DNA from: Streptomyces antibioticus
GTDB lineage: Bacteria; Actinomycetota; Actinomycetes; Streptomycetales; Streptomycetaceae
Direction: 5' to 3'
NCBI RefSeq assembly: GCF_001514065.1
Contig: NZ_KQ948422.1
Coordinates: forward strand, 62,001 to 126,000
DNA: 64,000 nt
Shown: in pieces, positions 51,530 to 60,640 of the stretch
Layout of the letters: each line of letters begins with the position of its first letter
How positions within the stretch are numbered: position 1 is the stretch's first letter
Translations under genes and position numbers: made by a program
The notes under the pieces: model-generated
What the model was told of the DNA's origin: nothing
The model's database searches: none
Seen by the model: the letters and a program-made list of their open reading frames with translations, nothing else

Positions 51530-54097
51530 ATGCCCTCCATCCGAGCCCACCTCACCGCTCTCCGCCTGACCCTGGCCTTCTCGCTCTCGCTCTCGCTGAT
51601 CCTCGCGTTGGTTCCGGCTGACGCCGTCGATACAAGCCGCGACCTCGCGCCCACGGCCGTCAGTGTCCGCGACGGCGGAGAATCCGACGCCCCGTCGCCG
51701 ACTCCCTCTCTGGCACTGCGCCCCGGCGCCCGGCTCGCGCCCAACCGCATCCTGAACTTCTCCTCCAGCCCGCTGTCTTTGAGTTACGTCATCACGGATC
51801 AAGACGCTGCACCCCCCGACCACGGCACTGCCGGACCGTCGACCCCCCGTACACCGGGCCATGGCGGCGCCGAGCAACCCGGCACCGCCTCCGCCAGACC
51901 TTCCGCACCTGTGCAGCCCACCAGCAGCGCCTCGGCATCGGCAACGGCCGAGCCGTCGAGAACCCCCTCCGGCACGCCGTCGTCGGCCCCGTCCGGCGCC
52001 GACCACACAGTGAGCCTGTACAGCCTGCTCGCCGCCGCACTCCTAGCAGCCGCCGCCCTCGTCCTCGCCCTGCGCAGACGCCGACGGCACCCGAAGGCGG
52101 GCCGTAAGACCGGTATGGGCACGAAAGCGGCACAGCCCACGGGCGAACCAACTGCGATGGGAGAAGCGGATAGGCCGGAGGGCGCCATGCTCCTGGACTT
52201 GGCCCTGCGCACCATGGCCCATCACAACGCCCACCTGTCGCAACCAGCAAGCCTGCCAGAGGTGCGCGGTGCCCGCATCGGCGCCTCAACAGTGCAGGTC
52301 CTGCCCGAAGACCTCACCGCAGAGCCGCCCGCGCCCTTCATCGCAGGCGGCGACGGTTTCTGGGTGCTACTGCACGACGCCGACCTGCTGGACGCAAGCG
52401 CCGCGGCCCAGGTCCCCGCCCCCTACCCGGCCCTGGTCACCCTCGGCACCGCCAGCAACGGTGAACTACTCCTGCTCAACCTCGCCTCGCTGCCCGCCCT
52501 GCTTCTCGACGGCGAACCCGCGCACATCAGCGAGGTCTCCACCGCCCTGGCCGTCGAACTCACCACCAGCCCCTGGGCCGACCGGCTCGAACTCATCACC
52601 GTCGGCTGCGGTGACGGCCTCTACCACCTGCTGCCCGCGCCGGACATCACCTCCCTGCCCGACAGCGCGCACGCCGTACGCGAAGCGACCGAACGGCTGC
52701 TGGAAGCACACCAGTCAGCCGAGGCAGGCGGGCAACCGATAGTCGTGCTGAGTGCCGACCCGCTCACCACCAGCACCGCCTGGCACTTCGCCGACCTCAC
52801 CACCACCCCCGCCACCCGCCCCCTCACCCTCATCGCACCCGCCGACACCGCCGCACCCCACTTCCCCCACGCACCCCTCCTCGACACGACAGACAACCGC
52901 GCGCAGTACCTCGAACCTCTCGACACCTGGGTCACCCTGCAACGCCTCACCCCGACCGCCTACCAGCAGATCACCAACACGCTCAGGAAGGCGGCGGTAC
53001 GCCCGGCCCACACTCATCACCCGGGACGAAACACCCTGCCGAGCACCGTGAAAGAGGCTGAACCCGAGCCCGGCCAGCACGAACAGAACCCCGGCATCCC
53101 ACCAGCCACCGCGTCTTCAGAGAACAGTCCGCCAGCCTCGGCACCGACTCTCACGGATGGCAGCAGCGACGCCGTCTTTCCCGCGCTCCTGAGCGCCTTG
53201 CACCCGACAACGACCGATCCCGCACACCCGACGGGGGCCCCGTCCGCACGTAGGCCCCCGGCGCAACGGGCCACTGCTAGCCAGAGCGACGGCAGCATCG
53301 CACCGCCGGAATCAGGTGCGGACCGCAGCCGTACGAGCAGTGCGACACAGATCCGGGTTCTAGGGCCGGTCGAGGTCGACGGCGTCGACGCCAGCGGACA
53401 CGGCCCGCGCATCGCGCAACTCGCCGTCCTGCTCTACTTCAAACCCGGACGCACCGCCGATGCCCTGTGCACCGACATGGACCCAGATCATCCCTGGTCC
53501 ACCACCACCCTCAACGCCCGCATGCACGGCCTGCGCGCCGCCCTCGGCAACGACCCCACCGGCCAGCCCTACGTCCCCCGTCGCAAAAGCGGAGATGACC
53601 CCTACCACCTCGCGCCCAGCGTCACCTGCGACTGGACCCGCTTCCAACAACTCACCCGCGACGCCCTTACGGACGAGGGCACCGGCGCGTCCCGAGTCGA
53701 GCAGCTCGAGGAAGCCCTCGCACTGGTCCGCGGTACGCCCTTCGACGGCAAGCCCTTGCCCTGGGCCGAACCCCTCCAGCAGGAAATAACCACCGCCATC
53801 ATCCAGGCCGCCCACACCCTCGCCACCCACCGCATGAACCCCGGCCCGCGCCACGACCTCGACCGGGCCCGGCGCGCCATCGCCCGCGGCCTCGACATCG
53901 ACGACACCGCTGAAGTCCTCTACAGGGACTGGATCCTGGTCGAGCACGCTGCAGGCAACCGCCACGGCGTCCAGACCGCCATCACCCGCCTCCAGCACAT
54001 CACCCGCACCCTCAACTGCCCGCTGGAGAAGGAGACCGAACAGCTCATCGCCACGGTCCTCGGCTCCGCCCGTCACGCCCAGGCCACCCGACCATGA
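51530..54097 (+). CDS. Membrane-anchored protein with C-terminal BTAD/SARP-like domains
   Basis: 855 residues. A signal-like helix at about 10-32, a Ser/Pro/Thr-rich extracytoplasmic part, and a transmembrane helix at about 165-185 (LYSLLAAALLAAAALVLAL) followed by Arg-rich sequence. A cytoplasmic domain (about 210-480) of unknown fold comes next. A winged-helix (IRVLGPVEVDG... at about 605) and bacterial transcriptional activation domain of TPR-like helices run to the end. Such large membrane-tied BTAD proteins occur in actinobacterial type IV secretion clusters; the usual LysM domain is not evident here. It may sense envelope state or organise the machine. It overlaps the next gene by four bases. 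Confidence 0.75.
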   Translation: MPSIRAHLTALRLTLAFSLSLSLILALVPADAVDTSRDLAPTAVSVRDGGESDAPSPTPSLALRPGARLAPNRILNFSSSPLSLSYVITDQDAAPPDHGTAGPSTPRTPGHGGAEQPGTASARPSAPVQPTSSASASATAEPSRTPSGTPSSAPSGADHTVSLYSLLAAALLAAAALVLALRRRRRHPKAGRKTGMGTKAAQPTGEPTAMGEADRPEGAMLLDLALRTMAHHNAHLSQPASLPEVRGARIGASTVQVLPEDLTAEPPAPFIAGGDGFWVLLHDADLLDASAAAQVPAPYPALVTLGTASNGELLLLNLASLPALLLDGEPAHISEVSTALAVELTTSPWADRLELITVGCGDGLYHLLPAPDITSLPDSAHAVREATERLLEAHQSAEAGGQPIVVLSADPLTTSTAWHFADLTTTPATRPLTLIAPADTAAPHFPHAPLLDTTDNRAQYLEPLDTWVTLQRLTPTAYQQITNTLRKAAVRPAHTHHPGRNTLPSTVKEAEPEPGQHEQNPGIPPATASSENSPPASAPTLTDGSSDAVFPALLSALHPTTTDPAHPTGAPSARRPPAQRATASQSDGSIAPPESGADRSRTSSATQIRVLGPVEVDGVDASGHGPRIAQLAVLLYFKPGRTADALCTDMDPDHPWSTTTLNARMHGLRAALGNDPTGQPYVPRRKSGDDPYHLAPSVTCDWTRFQQLTRDALTDEGTGASRVEQLEEALALVRGTPFDGKPLPWAEPLQQEITTAIIQAAHTLATHRMNPGPRHDLDRARRAIARGLDIDDTAEVLYRDWILVEHAAGNRHGVQTAITRLQHITRTLNCPLEKETEQLIATVLGSARHAQATRP

Positions 54098-56034
54098 CCA
54101 CCACACACAAAGCGACACACGCCCGGCAACCCGCTGACGGCTCCCCTACACGACTACCGCCCCGGTCGGCTCCCGGACTTCGGAACGACGGCACCCAGGC
54201 CCACCCCGCGCCCAACACCGGCACGGTCACGCCGACGACGCCTCGCATGCACCGCCTCCTCATCGCCGCCATCAGCACCGGGGCTGTGCTCATCGCCGCC
54301 ATCGGCTTCACCGGCTCGTACTCTGCCGTGCGCACCCTCGCGACAGCCAAAGGCTTCGGCACCTTCGCCTACCTGTTCCCTCTCGGTATCGATGCCGGGA
54401 TCTGTGTCCTGCTCGCCCTCGACCTCCTGTTCACCCGCCACCGCATCCCGCTGCCGCTGCTGCGGCACACCGCCTGGCTGCTCACCGCGGCGACGATCGC
54501 TTTCAACGCGGCCGCCGCCTGGCCCGACCTCCTCGCCACCGGCATGCACGCCGTCATCCCCCTGCTGTTCATCACGACGATCGAAGCCGCCCGGCACGCC
54601 ACCGGCCGCCTCGCCCACATCACCGCCAACACCCACATGGACAGCGTCCGCCTCGCCCGCTGGCTCCTCGCCCCCGCACCCACCTTCCTGCTGTGGCGGC
54701 GCATGAAACTGTGGGAACAACGCTCCTACCGGACGGCCCTCACCCTCGAACAACAACGCCTGCTGTATCAGGCCCGGTTGAGAAGCCGCTACGGACGGGC
54801 CTGGCGACACAAAGCCCCCATCGAAGCCCTTGTCCCGCTCCGCCTGACCCGCTACGGCATCCCCCTCCCCCACACCCCGCCCACAAGCCCTACACCGGCC
54901 GCCGACCCAGCAGCCGCAACCCCAGCCAACGGCCCACGGCAACACACCAACGCCGAGCACGCCCACGCCCAACCCGAAACTCCGCAAGCCTCCCGCACCG
55001 ATCACCCGAGTACGCCCGCCGACAGCATCAGGCAGAGTTCCGGCCCTCACCCACTCCAGACCACACCTCAGACGCTCAGCCACACGGCCGACAAAGCGTC
55101 CTTCCCGTCACATTGGGCATGGTGGGGGCCCGCGCACAGCCACCCTCGCATCCCTGAACCGCACGCGCCCTCCAACCATCGCGCACGCTCCGCGACCGAA
55201 GCCGCCCGCGATAACACGCCACCTCACACCCAGCAGACCGACGCCACGGCCACGACGCCGGCAGCCCAAGGGGAAGTCCCGCCGCAAACGGCTCCTGACT
55301 TCAGCGACGGTCTACCGGCACACCATCACCGGAACGATGAGTCCGCACTGCCGCGCGCCTCAACCCCTGCACCCCCGAGCCCAGAAACCGGCGCCACCAC
55401 CGCACCGCCGGACCATCAGCAGACCGGCACTGCGCCGGGCACGTGCTTCACCCCACACCACCAGCCGACATCCCCGACGCCGTCCCCAGCACGGCGGACC
55501 TATGCGGCGTACGGCCCCAGACCGCCAACGTCCGTCGGCCCGGCATCAATTGACTACACCTCACATGCCGCTCGCCAGACGCCAGACAAGCCACACTCCA
55601 ACGGCCAGGGCAACGACGCCGCGCACCTGACACCCCCCAGCCAGCCGACCCTGACCGACCTCTACTACCTCGAATGGATGAACTACCAGACCCAGCACGG
55701 CACCGAACCCACCCCGGAACAACTCTCCACCCACCTCGCCACCCGGGGACTCCTCGGACGAGGCGACAAACCCATCAGCCCCGCAAACCTCCGTCGACAC
55801 CTTGTGAACTGGCGCATCTACAACCTCTGGGCCGCACAGCGCACCCACCACGACACCCCCTCGACCGATGAGGTCGCCCGTCAGTGTGCGGCCCAACACA
55901 TCACCGGCCAGTACAACCGCCCCATCACTCCCACCTACATCACCCAACACACCCCCGAATACCAACGACGCTGGCACACCCTCACCCACCACAACCACCA
56001 CGAACAACCATCAGACGGACAGCCCCCTGATTGA
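54094..56034 (+). CDS. DUF2637-type (SpdB-like) membrane protein with DNA-binding-like C-terminus
   Basis: 646 residues. About four helices lie between residues 50 and 170 (LLIAAISTGAVLIAAIGFTGSY, YLFPLGIDAGICVLLALDLL, AWLLTAATIAFNAAAAW, AVIPLLFITTIEAA), the DUF2637 pattern seen in Streptomyces spread proteins. A long Pro/Thr/His-rich linker (about 280-505) precedes a conserved-looking 130-residue C-terminal domain (LTDLYYLEWMNYQTQHGTEP...ISPANLRRHLVNWRIYNLW). It overlaps the BTAD gene by four bases and is the last gene of the operon. A role in plasmid spread or in DNA processing is possible. Confidence 0.75.
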   Translation: MTTTHKATHARQPADGSPTRLPPRSAPGLRNDGTQAHPAPNTGTVTPTTPRMHRLLIAAISTGAVLIAAIGFTGSYSAVRTLATAKGFGTFAYLFPLGIDAGICVLLALDLLFTRHRIPLPLLRHTAWLLTAATIAFNAAAAWPDLLATGMHAVIPLLFITTIEAARHATGRLAHITANTHMDSVRLARWLLAPAPTFLLWRRMKLWEQRSYRTALTLEQQRLLYQARLRSRYGRAWRHKAPIEALVPLRLTRYGIPLPHTPPTSPTPAADPAAATPANGPRQHTNAEHAHAQPETPQASRTDHPSTPADSIRQSSGPHPLQTTPQTLSHTADKASFPSHWAWWGPAHSHPRIPEPHAPSNHRARSATEAARDNTPPHTQQTDATATTPAAQGEVPPQTAPDFSDGLPAHHHRNDESALPRASTPAPPSPETGATTAPPDHQQTGTAPGTCFTPHHQPTSPTPSPARRTYAAYGPRPPTSVGPASIDYTSHAARQTPDKPHSNGQGNDAAHLTPPSQPTLTDLYYLEWMNYQTQHGTEPTPEQLSTHLATRGLLGRGDKPISPANLRRHLVNWRIYNLWAAQRTHHDTPSTDEVARQCAAQHITGQYNRPITPTYITQHTPEYQRRWHTLTHHNHHEQPSDGQPPD

Positions 56035-56064
56035 GTAACTGATCAAAAACAGGAAGCTCGCCGT

Positions 56065-56305
56065 TCACGCTGCACGAGCTCGGGGGTTCACCGTCGACGG
56101 CCGGGAACCTCGAGCGCAGCACCTCGTGCCGGTCCACGATCGCGGACAGCGACCCGTGCGGCGGTCGTTGTTGACGATCCCGCGGTGGCTCAGGATGACC
56201 CCATTCAGTGAGCCCGCCGTGCCGGACGAGAAATGGATGATGATGGCGTCGCCCGGCTGTAGCGTCGACGCGATCGCGGCCACCGTCGTCGGCTTTGGCG
56301 AACGT
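56065..56305 (-). pseudogene. AMP-binding ligase internal fragment
   Basis: STLQPGDAIIIHFSSGTAGS, then LNGVILSHRGIVNN, is the P-loop region of an ANL ligase; the canonical threonine and lysine of SGTTGxxKG are changed to SGTAGSLNG. The reading then loses similarity. N- and C-terminal parts are absent. It marks the right edge of the conjugation module, which ends at 56034. Confidence 0.65.
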
Positions 56306-57223
56306 TCACCGTCTTCCGGCCCGTTCGAGGGTGTTCCCGATCGTGAGGCGCTCGGTGATGATCGCCCGTGCGGCTTCGCCCTTTCGGATGGGCAGCAGCG
56401 GGTAGACGTGCACCTGGCGCTCGCCCTCGTGGAACTCCACGTCGACCCCCGCCGCTTTCGCGCGGTCCAGTAGCAGGTGCGCGTCCGGGTTGAGGACGTC
56501 GTGGGTGCCGCTGAAGACGGTGAGCGGGCCAAGCCCTGCCAGCTCGCCGGCCAGCGGGCTCACGCGGGGGTCGTCGGTGGGCAGCTCGCCGCGCCAGAGC
56601 TCTGAGAACACGCGGCCGCCGGGCATAGCCAGCCAGGGATCGGTGGGCTGGACCTGCGGGATCCGCGGGTTGGACCAGGACAGATCCAGCGCCGGGGAAA
56701 TGAGCACGGTCCTGGGCAAGGTGACGCTGTGCTGGTCACGCAGGGCCATCGCGGCGGACAGGGCGATCTGGCCCCCGGCGGAGTCCCCGGCGAGTCGTAC
56801 CTCTCCGTGCCGCTCGCGCGTCTCCAGGACGAGGTCGACGACGGCACTCACCACGGCGTCCGCAGTGCCGAACGGGACCCCTGGGTAGATCGGCACGACC
56901 ACGGTGGTCTGGGCCTCGGCGGCGATCTGGGCCACCAGTTGCCAGTGCGCGGCGGTGATCTCGTACACCCAGCCTCCGCCGTGGGCGTACACGACGGCTC
57001 CCCGGGATGGGGCGGCTGTGGGGCGTACGTGGTACACCGGCCAGCCGTCGCGGCGTGAGACATCGATGGTCACCGGAAACTTAAGTTGCTGCGGCGGTCC
57101 GTACGAGCTGGGCCGCAGCGCCAGGCTGTCGACGAGGGCGCGGGCCTGTTCGGCCGAGCGGAACACGCGAGGCATGCCGGTGGTACGGAGGTACAGGGGG
57201 ATGACCCATTCGGGAAGTCGCAT
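56306..57223 (-). CDS. Alpha/beta hydrolase, hormone-sensitive-lipase type esterase
   Basis: 305 residues. The oxyanion motif HGGGWVYE, the nucleophile motif GDSAGGQ, the acid Asp in SGTHDVLNPD and the His in ERQVHVYPLL form the family IV esterase set. Start 57223 is preferred (GGAGCC upstream) over an in-frame upstream Met at 57364, because the family domain begins at MRLPEWVIPLYL. The gene hydrolyses small esters. It sits between the AMP-ligase remnant and the CoA-transferase gene on the same strand. Confidence 0.9.
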   Translation of the reverse strand: MRLPEWVIPLYLRTTGMPRVFRSAEQARALVDSLALRPSSYGPPQQLKFPVTIDVSRRDGWPVYHVRPTAAPSRGAVVYAHGGGWVYEITAAHWQLVAQIAAEAQTTVVVPIYPGVPFGTADAVVSAVVDLVLETRERHGEVRLAGDSAGGQIALSAAMALRDQHSVTLPRTVLISPALDLSWSNPRIPQVQPTDPWLAMPGGRVFSELWRGELPTDDPRVSPLAGELAGLGPLTVFSGTHDVLNPDAHLLLDRAKAAGVDVEFHEGERQVHVYPLLPIRKGEAARAIITERLTIGNTLERAGRR

Positions 57224-57415
57224 CGGAGTCGGCTCCAGAGGTCGGAAACGCGCGTTTGCGCTGCTTCGGGGCGGAACATCAATGAACGGCGCGGAGTTGC
57301 TCGGCGAGTGCGGGCGGGCGCGGCTCGGGCGAGCAGGTCGAGTGCGTGAGTCCGGCTGACGCACTCGACCTGCTGTTGGGCGGTCTGTGAGGTGCCCGGA
57401 CCTAGTGCCTGCCGG

Positions 57416-58825
57416 TCACACGCTGGTCCATTCCGGTCGGCTCGATCCGCGGGGAACCAGCGGCGGCTGCGGCCACGCGGGCGGAGTGTGGCTGAAGGAG
57501 ACCGGCGGCGCCAGCATGTGGACGTCGCCCAGCGGCGATTCCGCATCGAACGCGCGCGGCTCGCGCAAGCTGTGCTCGTCGTCGATGCCGGCCTGGCCCG
57601 GGTCGACGAGTCCGAGGCTCTGGTACCACATGGCGGTGCGGGTGAGGTTTACGGTGACGTGCCAGGAACCGCCTTCGCGGGCCTGCTTGACGAGCGCGGC
57701 TGCCGCGCCGGCGGCGCCCATGTAGCCGGTGATGAAGTCGTTGATCATGCCGGTCGGTGGCAGCTTCGGGTCCTCCGGCGTGCCTTCCAGCGTCATCAGC
57801 CCGGACGCGGCCGAGCCGTTCATGTCGAAGCCGCCGCGCTCGGCCCACGGGCCGGTCGAGCCGTAACAGGTGACCGAGACCATGACGATGCCCGGGTAGC
57901 GCTCCGCCAGTCGTTCGGGAACGAGGCCGAGGCGTTCGAGTTTGCTGCCGCGGTGGTTGTTCACCACCACGTGCGTGTCGGAGAGCAGGCGGTCGGCGCG
58001 CTCCTGGCCGCGGTCGGTGGTCAGGTCGACGTAGGCACTGCGCGAACCGACGTTGGCTTCGGCGTAGATGAACTCGTGCTCGTAGTCGTTGGGCCGGGTC
58101 GCGCACAACACTTCGGCGCCCTGTTCGGCAAGTGTGCGGCCGATGGTCGGACCGGCGATGGCGTGCGTGAACGACAACACGCGCACGCCGTCGAACGGCC
58201 GCTGCGCCGCAGACCATGCGCGCGGCGGCGCGTCGCCGATGCGGCGCAGGGTGATCACCGGCTGGGTGGCCAGCAACGCCCCCTGCGGATGAGCGAGCCA
58301 TTCCTCGGGAGTCCGGGCCACGCACAGCGGCAGACCCTCGGCGTTGGCCTTCTCCTCCAGATCGAAGGCGTCCCAGGTGGCGAACGCGGCGGCGGTCCTG
58401 TCGGGGTCGGGCGGGATGTCGAGGAAACGCTGCCAGTGTGCGGCGAGGTGCGGGTAGACGCCCGACGCCATCACGGTGCGGCCATCACGGGTGCGGTAGG
58501 GGGTGAGCAGGAACGGATTTTCGATGACCAGAGGGTGCGGGGCCGGTTCACCGGCCAGCGTCGGGTTCCAGTACGCGTTGGGCGTGATGTGGTGGATGGC
58601 TTCGCGCAGGTCGAGCGCGAGGTCCTGGGCGGGCAGGCCGCGGAGCCTGCCGAAGGTGACCGCGCCGACGGCGCAGGCCGCCATCGGGATGGCGATGCAC
58701 GCGCCGAGTCGGTGCCTGGCGGGCACGATCGGGTCTTCCCCGGTGAAGGTGATTGTGCCGCCGGTGTCGGCCGAGGTCAGGCCGATCGGATCCAGTAGAC
58801 CGTCCAGGGCGTGCAACGGGTCCAT
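57416..58825 (-). CDS. CaiB/BaiF family III CoA-transferase
   Basis: 469 residues. The N-terminal half begins MDPLHALDGLLDPIGL. The core has FDGVRVLSFTHAIAGPTIGRTLAEQGAEVL, then VNNHRGSKLERLGL, CYGSTGPWAERGGFD and the C-terminal MINDFITGYMGAAGA, as in CaiB-type enzymes that move CoA between carboxylic acids. The catalytic aspartate of the family is not placed with certainty; D in the DYEHEF region is a candidate. GGAGG 5 bases before ATG 58825 sets the start. It is divergent from a TetR gene across three operator repeats, which implies regulation by that protein. Confidence 0.88.
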   Translation of the reverse strand: MDPLHALDGLLDPIGLTSADTGGTITFTGEDPIVPARHRLGACIAIPMAACAVGAVTFGRLRGLPAQDLALDLREAIHHITPNAYWNPTLAGEPAPHPLVIENPFLLTPYRTRDGRTVMASGVYPHLAAHWQRFLDIPPDPDRTAAAFATWDAFDLEEKANAEGLPLCVARTPEEWLAHPQGALLATQPVITLRRIGDAPPRAWSAAQRPFDGVRVLSFTHAIAGPTIGRTLAEQGAEVLCATRPNDYEHEFIYAEANVGSRSAYVDLTTDRGQERADRLLSDTHVVVNNHRGSKLERLGLVPERLAERYPGIVMVSVTCYGSTGPWAERGGFDMNGSAASGLMTLEGTPEDPKLPPTGMINDFITGYMGAAGAAAALVKQAREGGSWHVTVNLTRTAMWYQSLGLVDPGQAGIDDEHSLREPRAFDAESPLGDVHMLAPPVSFSHTPPAWPQPPLVPRGSSRPEWTSV

Positions 58826-58845
58826 CGCAACCTCCGAAGTTCAAT

Positions 58846-58898
58846 ATACCGATCAGTATCGGATACCGATCAGTATCGGATACGGAACGGTATCTGAT
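58846..58898. promoter_or_regulatory. Triple tandem operator between CoA-transferase and TetR genes
   Basis: ATACCGATCAGTATCGGAT occurs at 58846-58864 and again at 58863-58881 (17-bp period, 2-base overlap). A related third unit, ATACGGAACGGTATCTGAT, lies at 58880-58898. Each unit has inverted arms (CCGAT/ATCGG, GATAC/GTATC). It covers the space between both starts and ends 11 bases before the TetR start. Confidence 0.8.
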
Positions 58899-58909
58899 AA
58901 AGTGCGGGA

Positions 58910-59509
58910 ATGCCACGGGGAACCACGAAGAGACGACCGATCACCGTCGCCGCGCTGCTGGACGCAGCATTCGAACTGTTCGCCGAGCAGGGCTACGGCG
59001 CCACGTCGATAGCGGACATCGCCGCGCGGGCCGGGCTGACCAAAGGCGCGTTCTACTCCAACTTCGACAGCAAGGACGCGTTGTTCCTGGCTCTGTTCGA
59101 TCAGCAGTGGCGTGAGCGCGCCACCCGGCTGGGCCAGACGCTGCTGCGCGCACTGGAGGACGGGACGCCTCTGCACTCCGCCGATCCCGAGGCAGACCGC
59201 CGCTGGCTGCTGATCTCGACCGAGTTCAGCCTGCACGCCATCCGCAACCCCGAGGTCGCCCGGTTGCTGGTCGAGCACGAGAAACGCGGCCGGGCCGCGC
59301 TGGCCGAGCTCATCGAGCAGGCATTGCGCTCGACCGGCCGGGAGCCGGCGATCCCGCTGACCGAGTTGACCCGCATGGTCGTCGCGGTCGCGGAAGGCGC
59401 CCACATTCAGGCCCTGACCGAACAAGCGGCGCACGGCACGACGGAACCGCGCGCCGACAGCACCATGATCGACACCCTGCTCAACCACCTGACCGCGCCT
59501 ACCCAATGA
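58910..59509 (+). CDS. TetR-family transcriptional regulator
   Basis: 199 residues. Helix-turn-helix at about 20-55 (ATSIADIAARAGLTKGAFYSNFDSKDALFLALF), the standard TetR form. The C-terminal ligand domain is helical, with EFSLHAIRNPEVARLLVEHEKRGRAALAELIEQAL. It starts 11 bases beyond the triple operator, so autoregulation is likely, along with control of the divergent CoA-transferase. The inducer may be an acyl-CoA or its acid. Confidence 0.93.
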   Translation: MPRGTTKRRPITVAALLDAAFELFAEQGYGATSIADIAARAGLTKGAFYSNFDSKDALFLALFDQQWRERATRLGQTLLRALEDGTPLHSADPEADRRWLLISTEFSLHAIRNPEVARLLVEHEKRGRAALAELIEQALRSTGREPAIPLTELTRMVVAVAEGAHIQALTEQAAHGTTEPRADSTMIDTLLNHLTAPTQ

Positions 59510-59592
59510 CGCCCGGGCGCAGCGAGGTCGCGAAGCAGCGAGCGATCCGTCAATGCCGGCCGGTGCTGTCCTGTCCGCTGATGATGCGCGGC

Positions 59593-59688
59593 ATGAGTGA
59601 CGATTCCCGCACCAAGGGCCGTCGGCGGGACTACGTGATCGAACAGGTTGAGACCGTGCCGATGACCGCCGAGCAGTACGACCAGTAG
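59593..59688 (+). pseudogene. Small protein gene interrupted by a stop
   Basis: MSDDSRTKGRRRDYVIEQVE, then TVPMTAEQYDQ and a TAG stop, then VSAFGTLICPATG in the same frame. The pattern TVPMTxEQYxQAVxAxxxLI is one I know from short Streptomyces proteins of unknown function, so the TAG and the loss of the remaining sequence look like decay. The rest of the 59510-59767 gap shows nothing else. Confidence 0.5.
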
Positions 59689-59767
59689 GTCAGCGCGTTC
59701 GGCACCTTGATCTGCCCGGCCACGGGAGCTGCGGAGCGGCCCGTGCTGCGGCCGCTTCCGCAGGGTC

Positions 59768-60508
59768 CTACCGCGCAAGCGGCAGCTGGGCCGCGATCTT
59801 CTGGGCCGCCTCTCGCACCAAGTGGCCGTAGGGTTCGAACAGTTCCGCTCCGACCCGCGCCTTAGGCGCCGAGATCGACAGGGTCGCAACGGGCGTCCGC
59901 CCGGGCTGACGGATCACGGCGGCGATGGCGACCGCCCCCTCGGCCAGTTCCTCGTCGGCCGTGGCGTAGCCGTTGCGGCGGACGCGTTCCAGCTCCTCCC
60001 GCAGCCGTTCAGGGTCGGTCAGGGTGCGTGGGGTGGCCGCCGCGAGTGGGCTGCTGAGGTACTGGTCGAGGTCGTCGTCGGAGAAGGTCGCCAGGTAGGA
60101 CTTTCCGTTGGCCCCGCAGTGGAGCGCGGTGCGGCCGCCCAGCGGGTGGACGGTGCGCAACTGGTGCGCGCTGTCGATGCGTTCGACGAGGACCATCTCG
60201 TACCCGTCCGGGATCATGAGATGGACGGTTTCCCCCGTCGCCGCCTGGAGTTCGTTGAGCACGGGCACGGCCAGGTCGCGCAGGTGGGCACTGTTGGCGA
60301 CCTTGGCGCCCACACTGAAGGCGCGGCTGGTCACCTCCCACTGCCCGGCAGAGTCGACCCGGGCCCATCCCGCCTCCTCGAGGGTGAGCAGGCAGCGCTG
60401 CACCGTGCTTTTGGGCATGCCGAGAGCGCGCGCGAGGCCGCTGAGGCCTGCGGGCTGGCGGTCAGCCACCTCCTCCAGGACCCGCAACGCGTTGAGCACA
60501 CTCTGCAT
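59768..60508 (-). CDS. IclR-family transcriptional regulator
   Basis: 246 residues. Winged helix at about 5-60 (MQSVLNALRVLEEVADRQPAGLSGLARALGM, then PKSTVQRCLLTLEEAGWA). Effector domain with LVERIDSAHQLRTVHPLG, LHCGANGKSYLA and the EELAEGAVAIAAVIRQPG motif. GGAGGAG lies just upstream of ATG 60508. It is divergent from an MFS transporter, with a perfect palindrome close to the transporter start. It likely responds to the transported acid. Confidence 0.93.
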   Translation of the reverse strand: MQSVLNALRVLEEVADRQPAGLSGLARALGMPKSTVQRCLLTLEEAGWARVDSAGQWEVTSRAFSVGAKVANSAHLRDLAVPVLNELQAATGETVHLMIPDGYEMVLVERIDSAHQLRTVHPLGGRTALHCGANGKSYLATFSDDDLDQYLSSPLAAATPRTLTDPERLREELERVRRNGYATADEELAEGAVAIAAVIRQPGRTPVATLSISAPKARVGAELFEPYGHLVREAAQKIAAQLPLAR

Positions 60509-60640
60509 GGCATCTCCTCCCCTGTCCCGGCCCCTCATCGCGGGCCAGGCGTCATCACAGCCGGCGGGGCAGTACGGGGCACTTACGCGCAAACCCTTGA
60601 CGGCCCTGTCGGGGCTGCCTACGGTCCTCGCTACCAGCTG

